NCBI RefSeq assembly: GCF_022539315.1
Contig: NC_066314.1
Coordinates: 62,791,543 to 62,855,542 of the forward strand
Length of the DNA: 64,000 nucleotides
DNA from: Serinus canaria
Lineage: Eukaryota; Chordata; Aves; Passeriformes; Fringillidae
Reading direction: 5' to 3'
The notes below the pieces were generated by a model, which saw only the letters and a program-made list of their open reading frames with translations, was not told the origin of the DNA and did not search any database. Position numbers and translations under genes: made by a program. Each line of letters opens with the position of its first letter. The stretch's first letter is position 1. Below, in pieces: positions 22,703 through 34,685 of the stretch.

Positions 22703-25700
22703 AAAATTTCCTCTGTGTTTGGGACATTCCAAATGAGAAGCTCAGAGCCATGTCACACTGTGGGAAGGGATATTGGTACCCCATTGTATTCAGGAGAAGA
22801 TTTACAGCAAGACTTGCCCATTCTCCCCTTGATGTGCATTAAGACTTAATGACACTCTGGAATGAGCTTTCCCTAGCCCTGCCTAACCAGTTTTGTGGTG
22901 TGCAAGGGCTGTGTTATTCTCCTTGGAGTGCTATTGGGCAGCTCCCAGTAAGGAGCTGTGGATAGGGCCCCTTAGCAAGTCTGTCTTCCTAGACTGCTTG
23001 GAAATGCCCTTTATTTCTGACACACTCCACCTGTCCTGCCTGCCCTGGCTTCCTTGGCTCCTTCCTCTGAAACAAACAAGTCCTCTCACTCACTTTGCTT
23101 TGGTAGTCACTAGAGAGTTAAGAGTCATAACCAGGGATTGGCTGCATCTGGAAAGCCCTTACTAAAACAAGCTCCAAACTCCATCTGCTTCCAGTTAGTT
23201 TTGCCTCTTGACAAGTGCAGAGAGGTGCAAGTGCCCCTTGGAGTGGGGTGACTTCTCCCTCTTCCAGCAAGTGGTTGCAGGACAGTGAGAGGAGTGACTA
23301 GAATTCAACCCTGGTATTGGGAGAACCATCCTTTGAAGCCTAAAAGGGCGTGTTGGAAGAGGGGAAAAGGTTCTGGCTGATAAGCTTTAGGTAAGGGTAA
23401 GTTTGTAAAAATCTCATGAATAGCCCTGTAGGCAGACTGGTGAAGATTTAAAAAGAGATGGAAAAAAAAACCCATTTGTGATAAACAGCTGTCAAAATTT
23501 GAAAATATCCAAATACTTACAGGACTGGTAGGTTTCTTTAATTCTCAGTCATGTCAGTGGTGGTAGGGCTGCAGAATCTGTCCCTGGGTGGGTAATGGCC
23601 TTTTTAATTCCCAGTATTTATTAGGGGGATTGAAGAGGTTGGTCTTTCTCTCCCTATGTAAACCTATGATTTATACATCATGTCAAGAGCATCTTAATAA
23701 TAAATATACCACCATGGCTGGTGTTTTCCACTGAATTTGGCAAGTGTACTTAGAAAGAAATGAAATTAAAATTTCAGGAATTTCCAATTGGACTTGAAAG
23801 CTGTGAAAGAAGAGTGATGACTGCTATCAGTGTAAAAAGTTATGAGCTGCCTGCTTCTTCTGTTTTATGGAATAGCTTAGCCATAGCACAGGACCTACTT
23901 CACTGCCACTGTGGCCTGGGCCAGGCCATGGCCTTAATTTTTCTGAGGATGTTATTCATAAATGTTCTCTTAATCAAGCTCAGGCCCAGAGTTTTACTGT
24001 AGAGGCCAAACTAATTGCCAGGATACACGAGAAGCCAAACCCTAGAAGGTAAAGCTAAAATTTGTGTGTCCTGGCTCAGAGAACCACTATGTTTCAAACC
24101 TGAAATAAAAAGTGGGTTTTTACATTTCTTAAATAGTTGATTTTTCCACCCCAACAATTAGAACTCTGTGCTCCTCAAAGAATTCACACTGATTAACTAC
24201 ATATCCTTCATTTTTTAAATTTGACCACAACAAAAATCTCTCTTTTTATTTTATTTTTTTTTAAGAGAAAGAGGTAAGGATTTATTCCAAAATTATCCCT
24301 GGCTAGTGTGCATGGTTACCACACTGAAAGAGACAGCAGTTTTCTGGGTGGAATGGCATTGCCCTGTGTGCCAAGACCCACAAGGAAGTTATGCCAAGGA
24401 CTGTGAAGATTTTTATGTCTCTCCTGCCATCACAAACACAAATGTTATATCTTTCAACTAGACAGCTGGCATGTACCCCATTGATTGCACCCTTAAATTG
24501 AGAAAGGGAAAGGTAAATGATCTTCTGAATTCTTTTCACATGTAAAAGCTTCTAGAGGATTAGCAGTCTCTTAGTTCTTGATCAAAATACAGGCTCCAAT
24601 GCAAAATTTTGTAGGATTTCATATTATCTTATGTTCATAGTATCATGAAACCCTTCTGCTGGAATAGTCTCATCCATCCTTAAGGAGCTGAAATGCTATT
24701 TAATAACTGGTATAACATCCATGGTGGGGTTTTTCAGTTCTAAATCTGCCAGCTCTCACTTCTGTGTCAGTGGGAAACATTGTGCTAAGTCATCCTCCTT
24801 CACATGTGTAAGAAGAAGTGAGATGAGGAGACATGAGGTGCACTGCCAGGACAGAGGAGGTGAGGAACCCAAGAGCCTTTCCCTCTCTGTATCATCCCTT
24901 GGTTTCATAAGAGAAGGAAACAGCTCCCAGCAGACCATGCCTCAGATCTGTGAGCACAACCTCTCCATCTTGGGAAGTTTTGCTGCCTGGGCCCATGGCC
25001 ATCTGGGATATGGCCCATCCTCAATATCCCCTGGTTGAGATGGTTGTGAAAGAGCAGCTCTGGAGAAAAAGCTGCCCGACTGTGTGGGGCTTCCTTTTCT
25101 TGGGAACCACTTCTATGCTCAGCCCCTTGACGCTCACCTGAGTTATGTTGCTGGGACATCACTGCCCAGTTTAATACCTTCCAAATTTTGGGCCTAATCC
25201 CACAGATTCAACTTTCTATCTTGGTCTCACACCCATCTTGTCTCTTTGTAGTTTTTGAGCAGTTTGAGCTAAGAGAGTGTATGGGATTTTGTGACTTTTA
25301 ATAAATGAATGCTACTGATGCAATAGGAATCCTAACCCGTCATCAGGAAAGATACACAACCCAGCAAACCACTAGGCAGATACATTGGATAGATATTGTC
25401 ATCCCAAAGGAAATATTCCTACCCACACCATTCTTACACAAGGCAAACTTAAAATATTTCACTTGTCCTCTGGAGCTCTGAAGAAGATTCTTCTGTTCTG
25501 TGCAGATGGTTGAAGGCTCTGAAGGCTGGGTCGGATGAGGGAAAGCTGGAAGATTGCAGCCAATGAAGAAAAAAATCTGTAAAGAAACCCCACCAAAATA
25601 CAGCAGAGAGCAACAAAAAGCACTAATTCTATTTCCTTTAATATCAAAGCCAAAAGGAATTTTGCCATAGACTTGACTAAGAACTCTTGAATGTAGAAAC

Positions 25701-26595
25701 ATGCTCTCATCAGCAGTTCTTAATTTATCCTTGCCTGTGTTCCAGAGCAGTCATTTAAAATTTTGTAACTAGCTGCAGGATTGGATATGGTTTGAGTATG
25801 AGGAGCCATTTGCAGAAGGCATGAATTAGACTTCCTGCATGTCAGGAGCAGGCTCTGCTGGAGTTAGCTCCAAAGCATTCATGCTGGAGGTTAGGTTCTT
25901 CTACAAAAAAGTCCACTCAAGGCACTACTGCTTTTCTGCTTTTCACTGCCCTCTCTATGTTAAGAAGTGCTGTCCAAACTTCAAATATAACTTTTGCAGG
26001 GATCTCAGATAGATGAATCTTAACACAGCAGATACTCTTCCCACCAAAGGTCTGCAGATAACCAAAGATCAGTTTTAGTACCTTGAGGCATGGTCACATC
26101 TTGGCAGCACAGACAGGCCTGTCCTCTGCCCTTATGCTGCCACCTCAAACCCACTGTCCCACCCCTGAGGGTCATAAGGAAACCGAGGAAGTCAATTGAG
26201 AAAAAGCTGTGGATTGAAAATTACCCATCAGGGAATATAAGAGTTGACTGAAAAGGATAAATCAAGGAAGTCCACAAGTAATTTTAGCCAGAACAATAGA
26301 CAGGGCAATCAGGGAATGGAAATGAGCAGCTGGTGCTGGAAGGAAGGGAACGGAACGGCTTCAGCTGATTTTCTCAATGAGAAAAGTGTCTCTGGAGCTG
26401 TGATGTGAGACAGTGTAAGCATCACTGACTTCAAAGCTTGCAACTTTGGGCACCATTTTCAAGATAAATCCACACGTCCAGGAGATCAGAAGTGTTACTC
26501 ATTTGCCACAGAATTAAAAGTATATATTTGAGCTCAGTATGCAAATCAAAATAAACCATTTAAACAGTCATTTTCCCTCTTTCCATTTTTTCATG
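22703..26595. other. Non-coding stretch, no gene seen
   Basis: Short ORFs only (119 aa or less), including antisense pairs at 24721-25162 and 25343-25710, with no recognised domain. No ERVL internal sequence follows the LTR. A T-rich run lies near 24240-24262. The 24.7-25.2 kb portion is slightly GC-richer but was not matched to a family. Confidence 0.5.
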
Positions 26596-26655
26596 ATAGA
26601 ATATCACAGAATCATAGAACATCTTGAATTGGAGAGGTCCCACAGGGATCATCAA
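26596..26655 (-). mobile_element. Very short CR1 3' tail
   Basis: Plus-strand atagaatatcacagaatcat shows two to three copies of the CR1 terminal octamer read antisense. It is followed by agaacatcttgaattggaga and ggatcatcaa. Only about 60 bp of the element is present. Confidence 0.75.
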
Positions 26656-28104
26656 AAGATGCCGGAGGACAGCTTACAAAATTCCCATCTCTGCTTTAAT
26701 TCAAAACATTTGTCAATATCCTCAGCAGACTGGTACTGCTGTGGAATATTGCATGCAATATAGATAATTTCCATGTACACTTACACCGTTAGTCACTACT
26801 GGCTGCATGGTTGAATGGAAAATTGAAAAGTCACACTGCTTTTGGCTATGCAGTGAAATGTTACTGTGGACAGCTCAGAATTCAGACTACAGTAAAAAGA
26901 ATGTGTTTTCCATGAGAATTGTGCCAGGCAAGGTCAACCATTCAGTAAAAGTGTGCAATGAGGGGCATGAAATGCACTTTTGAAGTTAAACAGAGAGCTA
27001 TATGACAGATAAAGTTTTGTTTTATTCACTTAAGTCTATAAACATACATGATATTGTAATAACAGATGAATAGGAGAAACATTGTGTTGTTGTTCCAGAT
27101 AAGCACTCAGAACTGTCACTTCTTATCCATTTATCCAGATCATTTGGACGTGGAAAAGCTGGGTGGGGAATTGCATGAGATCAGGGAAGAAAAGAGGAAA
27201 TCCCATGAGAAAAGGGCTACAAGAATTGCTGCTTAGAGTGTTTTGGCAGTTTCTCAGCCCAGAAGCACAGAGCAAATGAAAACCAGCAATAACAAACTGC
27301 AGATACTGTTGGGAATTAACCGAGCTACCAAGAACAGGGCAGCTTCAGGGACCCTATGCACAGATAGAGGGCTTGTGGCATGCCATGCTCTGCTCAGTTG
27401 CTGGGACAATTGTCCAGGGATGGTGTTTACTGCCGACTCACGCTGGCAGACAAGCCTTATTTATTCCAAGCATGATACAAGAGGGTTTGGAGTGCGCTGG
27501 CTGCAGCAGAGGAATCCTCCAGAGAGAGATGCAAGAGCAGTTAAGCTTGAAAAGAATAGCTGGACTCTGTCCTTACTGTGTCTGTTGAAATGGCAGAAGT
27601 GAGGGGGATTGCCTCAACCTGCAGCATGTAGTCTATTCAAAAAAGGGTGGGAGCTTCAGCTGCTTACAAACACTTTCCTGACCTACATCACTAATTTCTA
27701 ACAAACAGATGAGTCATTTGCAAAAGCAGAGCATGCTTGCTTGTTGTCTACTCTAACCTTTTGCATCATACTAGCACTGATTTAATCAGCTTCGGTTGCT
27801 CTCCCTCTGACACACTCTCTTGTTATGTTGGAAAGGGAACTTTGAACACAAACATTCTCATGTCTTATTTGTTTCACCTTTGTCCTGCACTGAGTAGAAA
27901 TTATTACAAGAACTACAGGACAAAGAAACTCAGAGTCTGTCTTGTGGCAACCTGGTAACCTTCCAATTTGTTCTTCAGGATCTGGTGATGATCCCTTGGT
28001 AAGAATCCTTCACAGATGGAGCTGCCATGAAAGGAATTTGTCCTCACACTGGGTCTTATTCTAGAATGACACAGGCTGGCACAGCCCCAGTAAGTCTGAC
28101 TCTC
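26656..28104. other. Non-coding stretch, no gene seen
   Basis: A 119-aa plus ORF (27243-27602) overlaps a 71-aa ORF in another frame. It has no recognisable domain and its surroundings carry a few CpGs, but nothing supports a gene. No repeat was recognised. Confidence 0.5.
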
Positions 28105-28416
28105 TGCAGAGAGACTCTTGGCAAGGGCCTGGAGTGACAGGACAAGGGGGAATGGCTTCTAACTAACAGACAGTAGGTTTAGGTTGGATACCAGGAAGAA
28201 ATAATTCCCTGTGAGGATGGGGAGGCCCTGGGTCAGGGTGCCCAGAGAAGCTGTGGCTGCCCCATCCCTGGAGGTGCCCAAGGCCAGGTTGGACAGGGCT
28301 TGGAACAACCTGGGATAGTGGAAGGTGTCCCTGCCCATGGCAGGGGGTTGGAAACTGGATGTTTATTTAGATCCCTTCCAACCCAGACCATTTTGAGATT
28401 CCATGATTCTGTGATC
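28105..28416 (+). mobile_element. CR1 LINE 3'-end fragment
   Basis: Sense orientation: gagactcttggcaagggcct, gacaggacaaggggga, gaagaaataattccctgtga, gtgcccagagaagctgtggc, gcccatggcagggggttgg, and the tail ccatgattctgtgatc. This is a textbook avian CR1 3' end of about 310 bp, truncated 5'. It is inserted in the opposite orientation to the 10.1 kb copy. Confidence 0.93.
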
Positions 28417-31400
28417 TAACCCCAGACAAAATTAGCAAGACAAGGCCAGTGGCAGGAGGGGAGAAGAAGCCTCCTGCAGCATTGATGTAGAGTCCTGCAG
28501 CCAAGTCCTGTGAGCAAGCAGGAACAGCCAGGCCTGGACACATGATGGGACTAGAATTTTAAGTGGAGCTGCTGGGGAAGTGGCCAGGAGGAAGATAAGC
28601 AGAAGCTTTGGGTGCTTTCAGGGCATGGATACTTGTGTTACAACAGAAGACAAATCCTTATGTGAAATTGTGATAGAAATCTTAATCAAGCTGGCAAAAA
28701 TACACTGCTAAAAATTTGTCTCTCTAAAAAGGGCAAGATGTTCTGCTCCCAAGTTTGATGACAGATTCATAGTTAAAATAACTTTAAGGAAAATGGTTAA
28801 TTTAAAAATTGTACACAGAGCTAAAACCACATCAGTTCCAGGGTATGTACCACACTGCCAAGTCATCAGCACAAAAATGGCATGGAACAGTGGACAAGGA
28901 CTGTACACACTAGTCTGACCTTCCAGTGTTTCATACCTTCACAAGTACAGCCTAATGAAACAGTCACTTCATGAAACTTTACTACCATTTCTACTATTTA
29001 GATCTAGAAGGATGTGCCCTGTGCTTCTGAGCAGGCATTGCAGTCTCTTCATATGACAGAACAATGGCCTTCAATATCATTACCTTTAGATGGAAGAGGA
29101 GTTAATTTAGTATTAAATAAAACTCCAGTTCTTTCTCGTGGTACAGATTCTGACTGTCTAAGAGTCACTGGGTTTTGAATGAGAAAGATTCTCCTCCATA
29201 TCATCCTGGAAAGACAAAGTTTTCACAACATGTGTCTCAAGCAAATGGGAACTCTCATCTATGTTGTTGCTGCAGTACTTTCAAACTAAGACATCAAAAT
29301 CAAAGGAACAAGGAGAGGGAGAAGAAGAATCTCTTAGCTAGCATTTCTGTACAATATTGATATAAAATTATTGAAAGCATTCCTCAGAAGAGCTAAATTA
29401 AATTATGTATACTGTCTGAAGTAAACCTCTTAAGTATTTTGGAATATCTCTTCTGCTATTGATGTAATGTGTGGGGGCAAAGGACATTGCTGCTTTTCTT
29501 TATAGTAAGGAATGAATTCATTAATTAAAAAATACGAAATTTTTCTTATGAGCTGGTGTAATTTCAGACAAAGTCTGATACTCAGCATGATTATTGTTGT
29601 GGAGACAGAGTAAATCAGGTGTAGAAACTGTTCTGTAGAAGACAGTAAGATGACATCTGCCCTGCAGGCATCCAGCACTGGTGTGTCTCTAGGAGTACCC
29701 ACAACTCCACTTGTGGCTGTTTTCAGAAGAACTTCTGACAGAATTTGTGTGCTATTTGTAAGCCATCATCAAGCTCTGGCTTTAACCATTCTAGTTCTCC
29801 TCAGGTGAAATGGGTAAATTTCCTTCAAACATACAAGATCCAGAAGTTTCCCCCCCCTTTGTAATAGTTCTGGCCAAACAAATTCCATCTTCATTCAATA
29901 CAAAAGCCAATATACCAACAATTTATGGGAAAAGAATAAAAGCCATAACAGTATTGGGTTTTATACTTTCTTCACAGCCAAAATTCACAGCAAAAAAAAC
30001 CATGGCAGAATTAGTGATTAATGGGTTATATCAGGTTAACATGTCAGCCAGTTATGTGTGTGACTCCTGCTTGTTCATTGATATAATAATGACTCCTTTG
30101 ACAGGACCAGGATACATTTGAAATATTATAAACACATTGTGTTGCTCTCCACCCACTACATGTGAGACTATGGCAGTCAAGGTGCCTGCCACACTCAAGA
30201 GTTAAGAGTGGAATTGGTATTGGATCTGAATTCCTCTTCCTGCTGGTGGATTTCTTTACTTCCCTTGATCACTGTGCTCTTGTGCTGCCACAAAATCTGA
30301 TGAGAACAAGTTGATTTTGTCTCTTAGGAATGATTTGGACATGTCAGGCATTTTGCCAGTATAAGGAAAGCCACTTCTACCCAACTTCACATTTACCCCC
30401 AGTGAGTTTTTTCCCTCCATCTTACTTTGGAACTGCCATGCTTTGCTTCAAGCATTGATGTGGCCCTGCCAGACACAGTGACAGAGATTTCTTTGCCCTC
30501 TTTAGTTGCCAGTTGCTGCAGCTGGTTGAATTTTGTACCTCTGCTGAATGCCTGGCCTAGAGTCCAAAGCCTGGCTGTTATCCCTCCCCTGAGTGGAATA
30601 GAGTTAATTACTAGTCCTGCAGAATAACAGGAAACCCACAGAATTTCTTACAATAAGAAATCATAATAATTTTGCCATCTGCGGAAGTTTTTTGAGCCAC
30701 AGCCCTCCAAAGGCAGGATTCCTGATGTAAGTCCACCAGGTATTCACAGCTTTAATTTAATTGAAATCTCCAAAACCTTTTACTCCAGTGGCCCTGGGCA
30801 TGAGAAAACCTAAATTACCCATGCTTTCAAAACACAGAAAGATCAAACGAATTTCAGGTTGTCATGGAAACAGATTGTTGTTCCAATAGCAGACCTCTGT
30901 AGCTGCAGATAATTAACCTTAATTACTCTGACGTACTGTTACCAAAAATATTTGGCTTCCTATGATGCTTGCAGTGCATAGGTTTGACAATTGTGCTCAC
31001 TTTGGGCTCTGTGGTTTGATAGCTAGACATATTTCACCAGCAGAGCTGACACAGAAATTTGATTGTGCAGCACGATAGCGTTTTAGCTGCCATGCTCAGG
31101 CCAACAGTCCAACATCTCTGTGTCTGAGCACACTGAGCTCTACATGTTGAGGCAAATTATTCAGGGAAAAAAAAAAAAAAAAAAAAGTGGCAGCTTCATT
31201 TATTACTCTTGAGGTTTTTTGCCAACAAATATACACGATGCATCACCTAATTCTTCTTCTTTACTAGCCTGGCAGAATGAGGAGGAAAACAAGTTTTTCA
31301 AGTTCCAAATACCAACATGAAAAGCCTGGAAATCAACCCTGTATTTTACTTCAATATGAATAAAATCAATTTTGAATTTAAAGAATACAGGGATAGTGAC

Positions 31401-32530
31401 ACAGGAACAACAAAAGTCACACTGCTCCCAGCTAAGACCAAGAGCTTTTCCACTGCCATTCTGAAGATCTAATTTTTTCTCCCTTTTCCTCCTTTTATGA
31501 GACTCCATTTGAAAGGCTGGCATGTCAGTCTAAACCCCAAATTTTTATGGCTAGTTCAGAATTGAGATACAGCTTTAATGTGAAATAAAGTGGTCTGGCA
31601 GAATAAGGTTAGAAATATAATTTTAGGACTTAATTTATTTCTTCTTGTGATGAGTGGGATCCAGTAATAGAAAGAAAGAGTTTAGGGTTCAGGTCACATT
31701 CCTGAGACTGGCTTAAGACAAAAAATGGAGCACCTACTGTTGCTTGTGGGGTATTTTAGGTGCTTGGTCTCTGTTTATGTTTTCCTCTGCTTTATAAAAT
31801 TTTCCCAGCAGCAACTGAGGTTGTGCTGCCTTCTGTAATTTGAGCTGAGGATATTTCACCCCAGGCCACACTCACCTCTCCACCTGAGCGCCTTTATTGA
31901 AATTTTTATCAAAATAAGCAGTTCTGAGGCCCTCCTGGTGGGTGCCAAGATAACTCAGTCCTTCTCATGGCCACAACACAACTGTAAAACTCAGGCCCCC
32001 AAAACACCAAAACTGATATACAGCCATAATCATCACAGGAAGAGGATCAGCCTTGTTTTAGAGCTCCTATCAATCTTTTCATTCATTTCAGCACCTTCCT
32101 CATATATTTCTCATAAATTTGTAAAGAATATGTAAGTCTCAGAAATGGATAAACTCAGGACTTTTAAAACCTGCGTTATTAATATGCTATTTGGTTTATG
32201 ACATTATGGTAAACCCTATTTAAAGGTTTCAGATTTTGAAACCAAATCAGAGTAGAATATTAGAAAGATTCTAGTAAAAGCCTTGTCTAGAGAAGAAAAG
32301 TTGTTTTCCACTCACTGTTGGCATCAAAATCACCACAGATAACAGGCTGCTATTTAGATCCAAGTGCTGAGAAAAAAACATATTTGCAACCGTGTTCTGG
32401 GACAAATATTGCAAATAGCTTGCCTTCCCCTTGGCCTGCAGAGAAATTATCTTCAGTGTTGGTTGTGACATTATTTTCTTACAGAGACAAAATTTGGAAG
32501 GTTAAATGCTAAATAATGATGAAAAAAATT
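28417..32530. other. Non-coding stretch with an A20 run
   Basis: About twenty A at 31167-31186. Short ORFs (106 aa or less), the largest on the minus strand at 31203-31523, have no recognised domain. The segment 30890-31000 resembles unique regulatory-type DNA (see findings). No repeat family was recognised. Confidence 0.5.
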
Positions 32531-32660
32531 CACCCTAACAAAAAAAAAAAAAAAACCAAAAAAAACCCAAAAAAAACCCCCAACAACAAAACAACACCCC
32601 CACCAACAAACAAATAATCAAACTAACAAAATAAAACAACAAATCCCAAAAATCCAAACC
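32531..32660 (+). repeat. A/C-rich low-complexity tract
   Basis: About 130 bp composed almost wholly of A and C: a run of 15 A followed by ccaaaaaaaaccc, aaaaaaaacccccaac, then acaac, accaac and aaac units. It lies immediately upstream of the 5'-truncated CR1 at 32694. The strand is the A/C strand. Confidence 0.9.
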
Positions 32661-32693
32661 AGTGATAAGGAATAATTGCCATAAATACAAACC

Positions 32694-32919
32694 CAGAAAG
32701 TTTAACCTCAACATGAGGAAGAACTTCTTTCTGTGGAGGGTGGCAGAGCACTGGAAGAGCTGCCCAGGGAGGTTGTGGAGTTCCCCCTCTGGAGACATCC
32801 CAAACCCACCTGGATGTGTTCCTGTGTCCCCTACTCTGGGTGACCCTGCCTGGGCAGGGGGCTTGGGCTGGATGAGCTCCAGAGGTCCCTTCCAGCCTCA
32901 GGAGTTTGTGATTCTGTGA
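32694..32919 (+). mobile_element. CR1 LINE 3'-end fragment
   Basis: Sense orientation: cagaaagtttaacctcaaca, tgaggaagaacttctttctg, tggcagagcactggaagagc, tgcccagggaggttgtgga, gggctggatgagctccagag, gtcccttccagcctcagg, and the tail tgtgattctgtga. About 225 bp of a different CR1 subfamily from the 28.1 kb copy. Confidence 0.93.
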
Positions 32920-34280
32920 AATGCATGCACGAAATGACAGCACTACAGCAGCCCTCATGCCTTTTTTGTTTTGATTTTTGATGCTTCCATGGGAAGGTCA
33001 TGCACAGTGTTGCAGCCAACCCCTCCTGTGGCTGCATCAAGTATTTTATCCACTGCTTGCATATTTCTTCCAGAGAAACAAATGGACATAGAGTAGGAAG
33101 AACTGGCTGTTGAATTTGACTTTTATTCAGGTTTTCTTTCTCCTGGTTCCCAACACTCTAACCCCCAGCATGGCTTTTCAAGGTGTATTTCCAGTGGTGA
33201 TCTATAATTTCATCTTATTTACAGAAAGAGGAAAAAACAAATCATTTAAACCCTCAAGGCTGAGTTCTGACATCAGCAATGTTTCATCTTGTGGCATAAA
33301 TTATTATATAATACCAGGATATCTTAAAGTAGATGTCGCTTTGAAAAGAAAGGCAAGTGCATTCCAGAATAACTGATAGACCTTTAAAATGGAATCATTA
33401 CTTAAGTGCCCTTGGCCAGAATGGCTCAGAAATGGTTTTTGATACATGTCAGAGTGTGCAGCATCTTTGGGACAAAAACCTTTGTGCTAATATTGTACAG
33501 TAGAAGGGAATAGCAGCTTTTGGATTATCATAAAACAGTGTGACAGCTGAAATCTGAATTAAGTAGTATGCAGATAAAACTATTTGTGCTGGGTATGGAA
33601 CTGCCCATTTTTGTTTCTTTCCCATGAGTGAATCATATGAACATAATTTTCTGCCATAAATACTCTCAATAAATTTGAGGAACACTAAGAGAGCATTCAT
33701 AAGAAACAAACTCCTAATTCTGACAGATTGAATAAATACTCATTCAGCACAGACCTACTTGAGACCAAACAATGCCATGTGATTCATGCATCCAACTGAA
33801 ACTGGAGAACAAAAATTATATTTCAATTTTTAACAGGGAGTGGCTATCTAAGACATTTATAGATGTGGCTTTACAGCACAACCAAGCAAAAGACGAATGG
33901 AAGAATGTTGAAAATTCCTCATGGATGTGCCACAAAATGTAATAGGGAGTAAATTGGGTGAATTGTGGTTGTTCACAAAGGAATAATATAACACTTGACA
34001 GCAAGGCATTGATTTAGACAAATAGGGGGATTGGAGGCTGAGAAAAAGGTAGAATTATGTAGAGTGATGCAAAGAAAGCCTGGCTTCCAGCAGCCTTGTG
34101 TCTCATGGTTGAATTCCTTGGTGTTTAAAGAGGGAAGGGGTCATAACCCACCCTTTCCCTCAGAAAGGCTCCCTCTAACCATTGTCAGAAAAGATGGTGT
34201 GAAGTTCCTATGGGCAAGACTGTGGCTGCATGTCTGTGCTCAGCTCATGGATTCTTGTCTGGATTAAGGGAGCACCAGTA
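32920..34280. other. Non-coding stretch, no gene seen
   Basis: Short ORFs only (88 aa or less). No repeat was recognised between the two CR1 insertions. Confidence 0.55.
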
Positions 34281-34452
34281 ATCACAGAACCACAGAATGG
34301 GCTGGGTTGGAAGGAACCCGAAAGATCATCTCATTCCAACCCACCTGCCATGGGCAGGGATACCTTCCACTACACCAGGTGACTTCAGAGCCACGTCCAG
34401 CCTGGCCTTGAACCCTTCCAGGGATGGTGCAGCCACAGCTTCTCTGGGAAAC
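34281..34452 (-). mobile_element. CR1 LINE 3'-end fragment (left half of head-to-head pair)
   Basis: Plus-strand atcacagaaccacagaatgg, gctgggttggaaggaaccc, catctcattccaacccacct, gccatgggcagggatacctt, cttccagggatggtgcagcc, acagcttctctgggaaacc. This is the antisense CR1 3' end, cut off after about 170 bp. A second CR1 in sense orientation follows at 34601. Confidence 0.9.
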
Positions 34453-34600
34453 CACTGGATAAAAATATGCACTCGCTTTTGTGGGGTTGGTCTCGGATGC
34501 ACCGCTGAACTGTGGGCAGCACGGGAAAAGCCTGGTTTAAATGTCATTCCTCCCAGGGATGCTGTGGGCCCAGGCAGGCTCCAGCTTCTCTCAGACCCAT
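34453..34600. other. Spacer between two CR1 ends
   Basis: About 150 bp that contains several CpGs (cactcgc, ctcggatg, caccgctg, cacggg). It may be the 5' continuation of the plus-strand CR1 at 34601, but I could not match it confidently. Confidence 0.35.
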
Positions 34601-34685
34601 GGGATTCTTGGGATGTCCTGCACAGGGCCAGGAGCTGGACTTGATGATCCTGATGGGTCCCTTACAAGTCAGGGTATTTGTGATT
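34601..34685 (+). mobile_element. CR1 LINE 3'-end fragment (right half of head-to-head pair)
   Basis: Gggattcttgggatgtcctg, cacagggccaggagctggac, ttgatgatcctgatgggtcc, then caagtcagggtatttgtgat. Same subfamily as 1995-2089. The 5' boundary is uncertain and may extend upstream into the CpG-bearing spacer. Confidence 0.75.

Noticed and set aside
22703..23165. Internal ERVL (gag/pol) sequence following the plus-strand LTR
   Set aside because: No primer-binding-site-like start and no recognisable retroviral protein similarity. The LTR appears to be solo.
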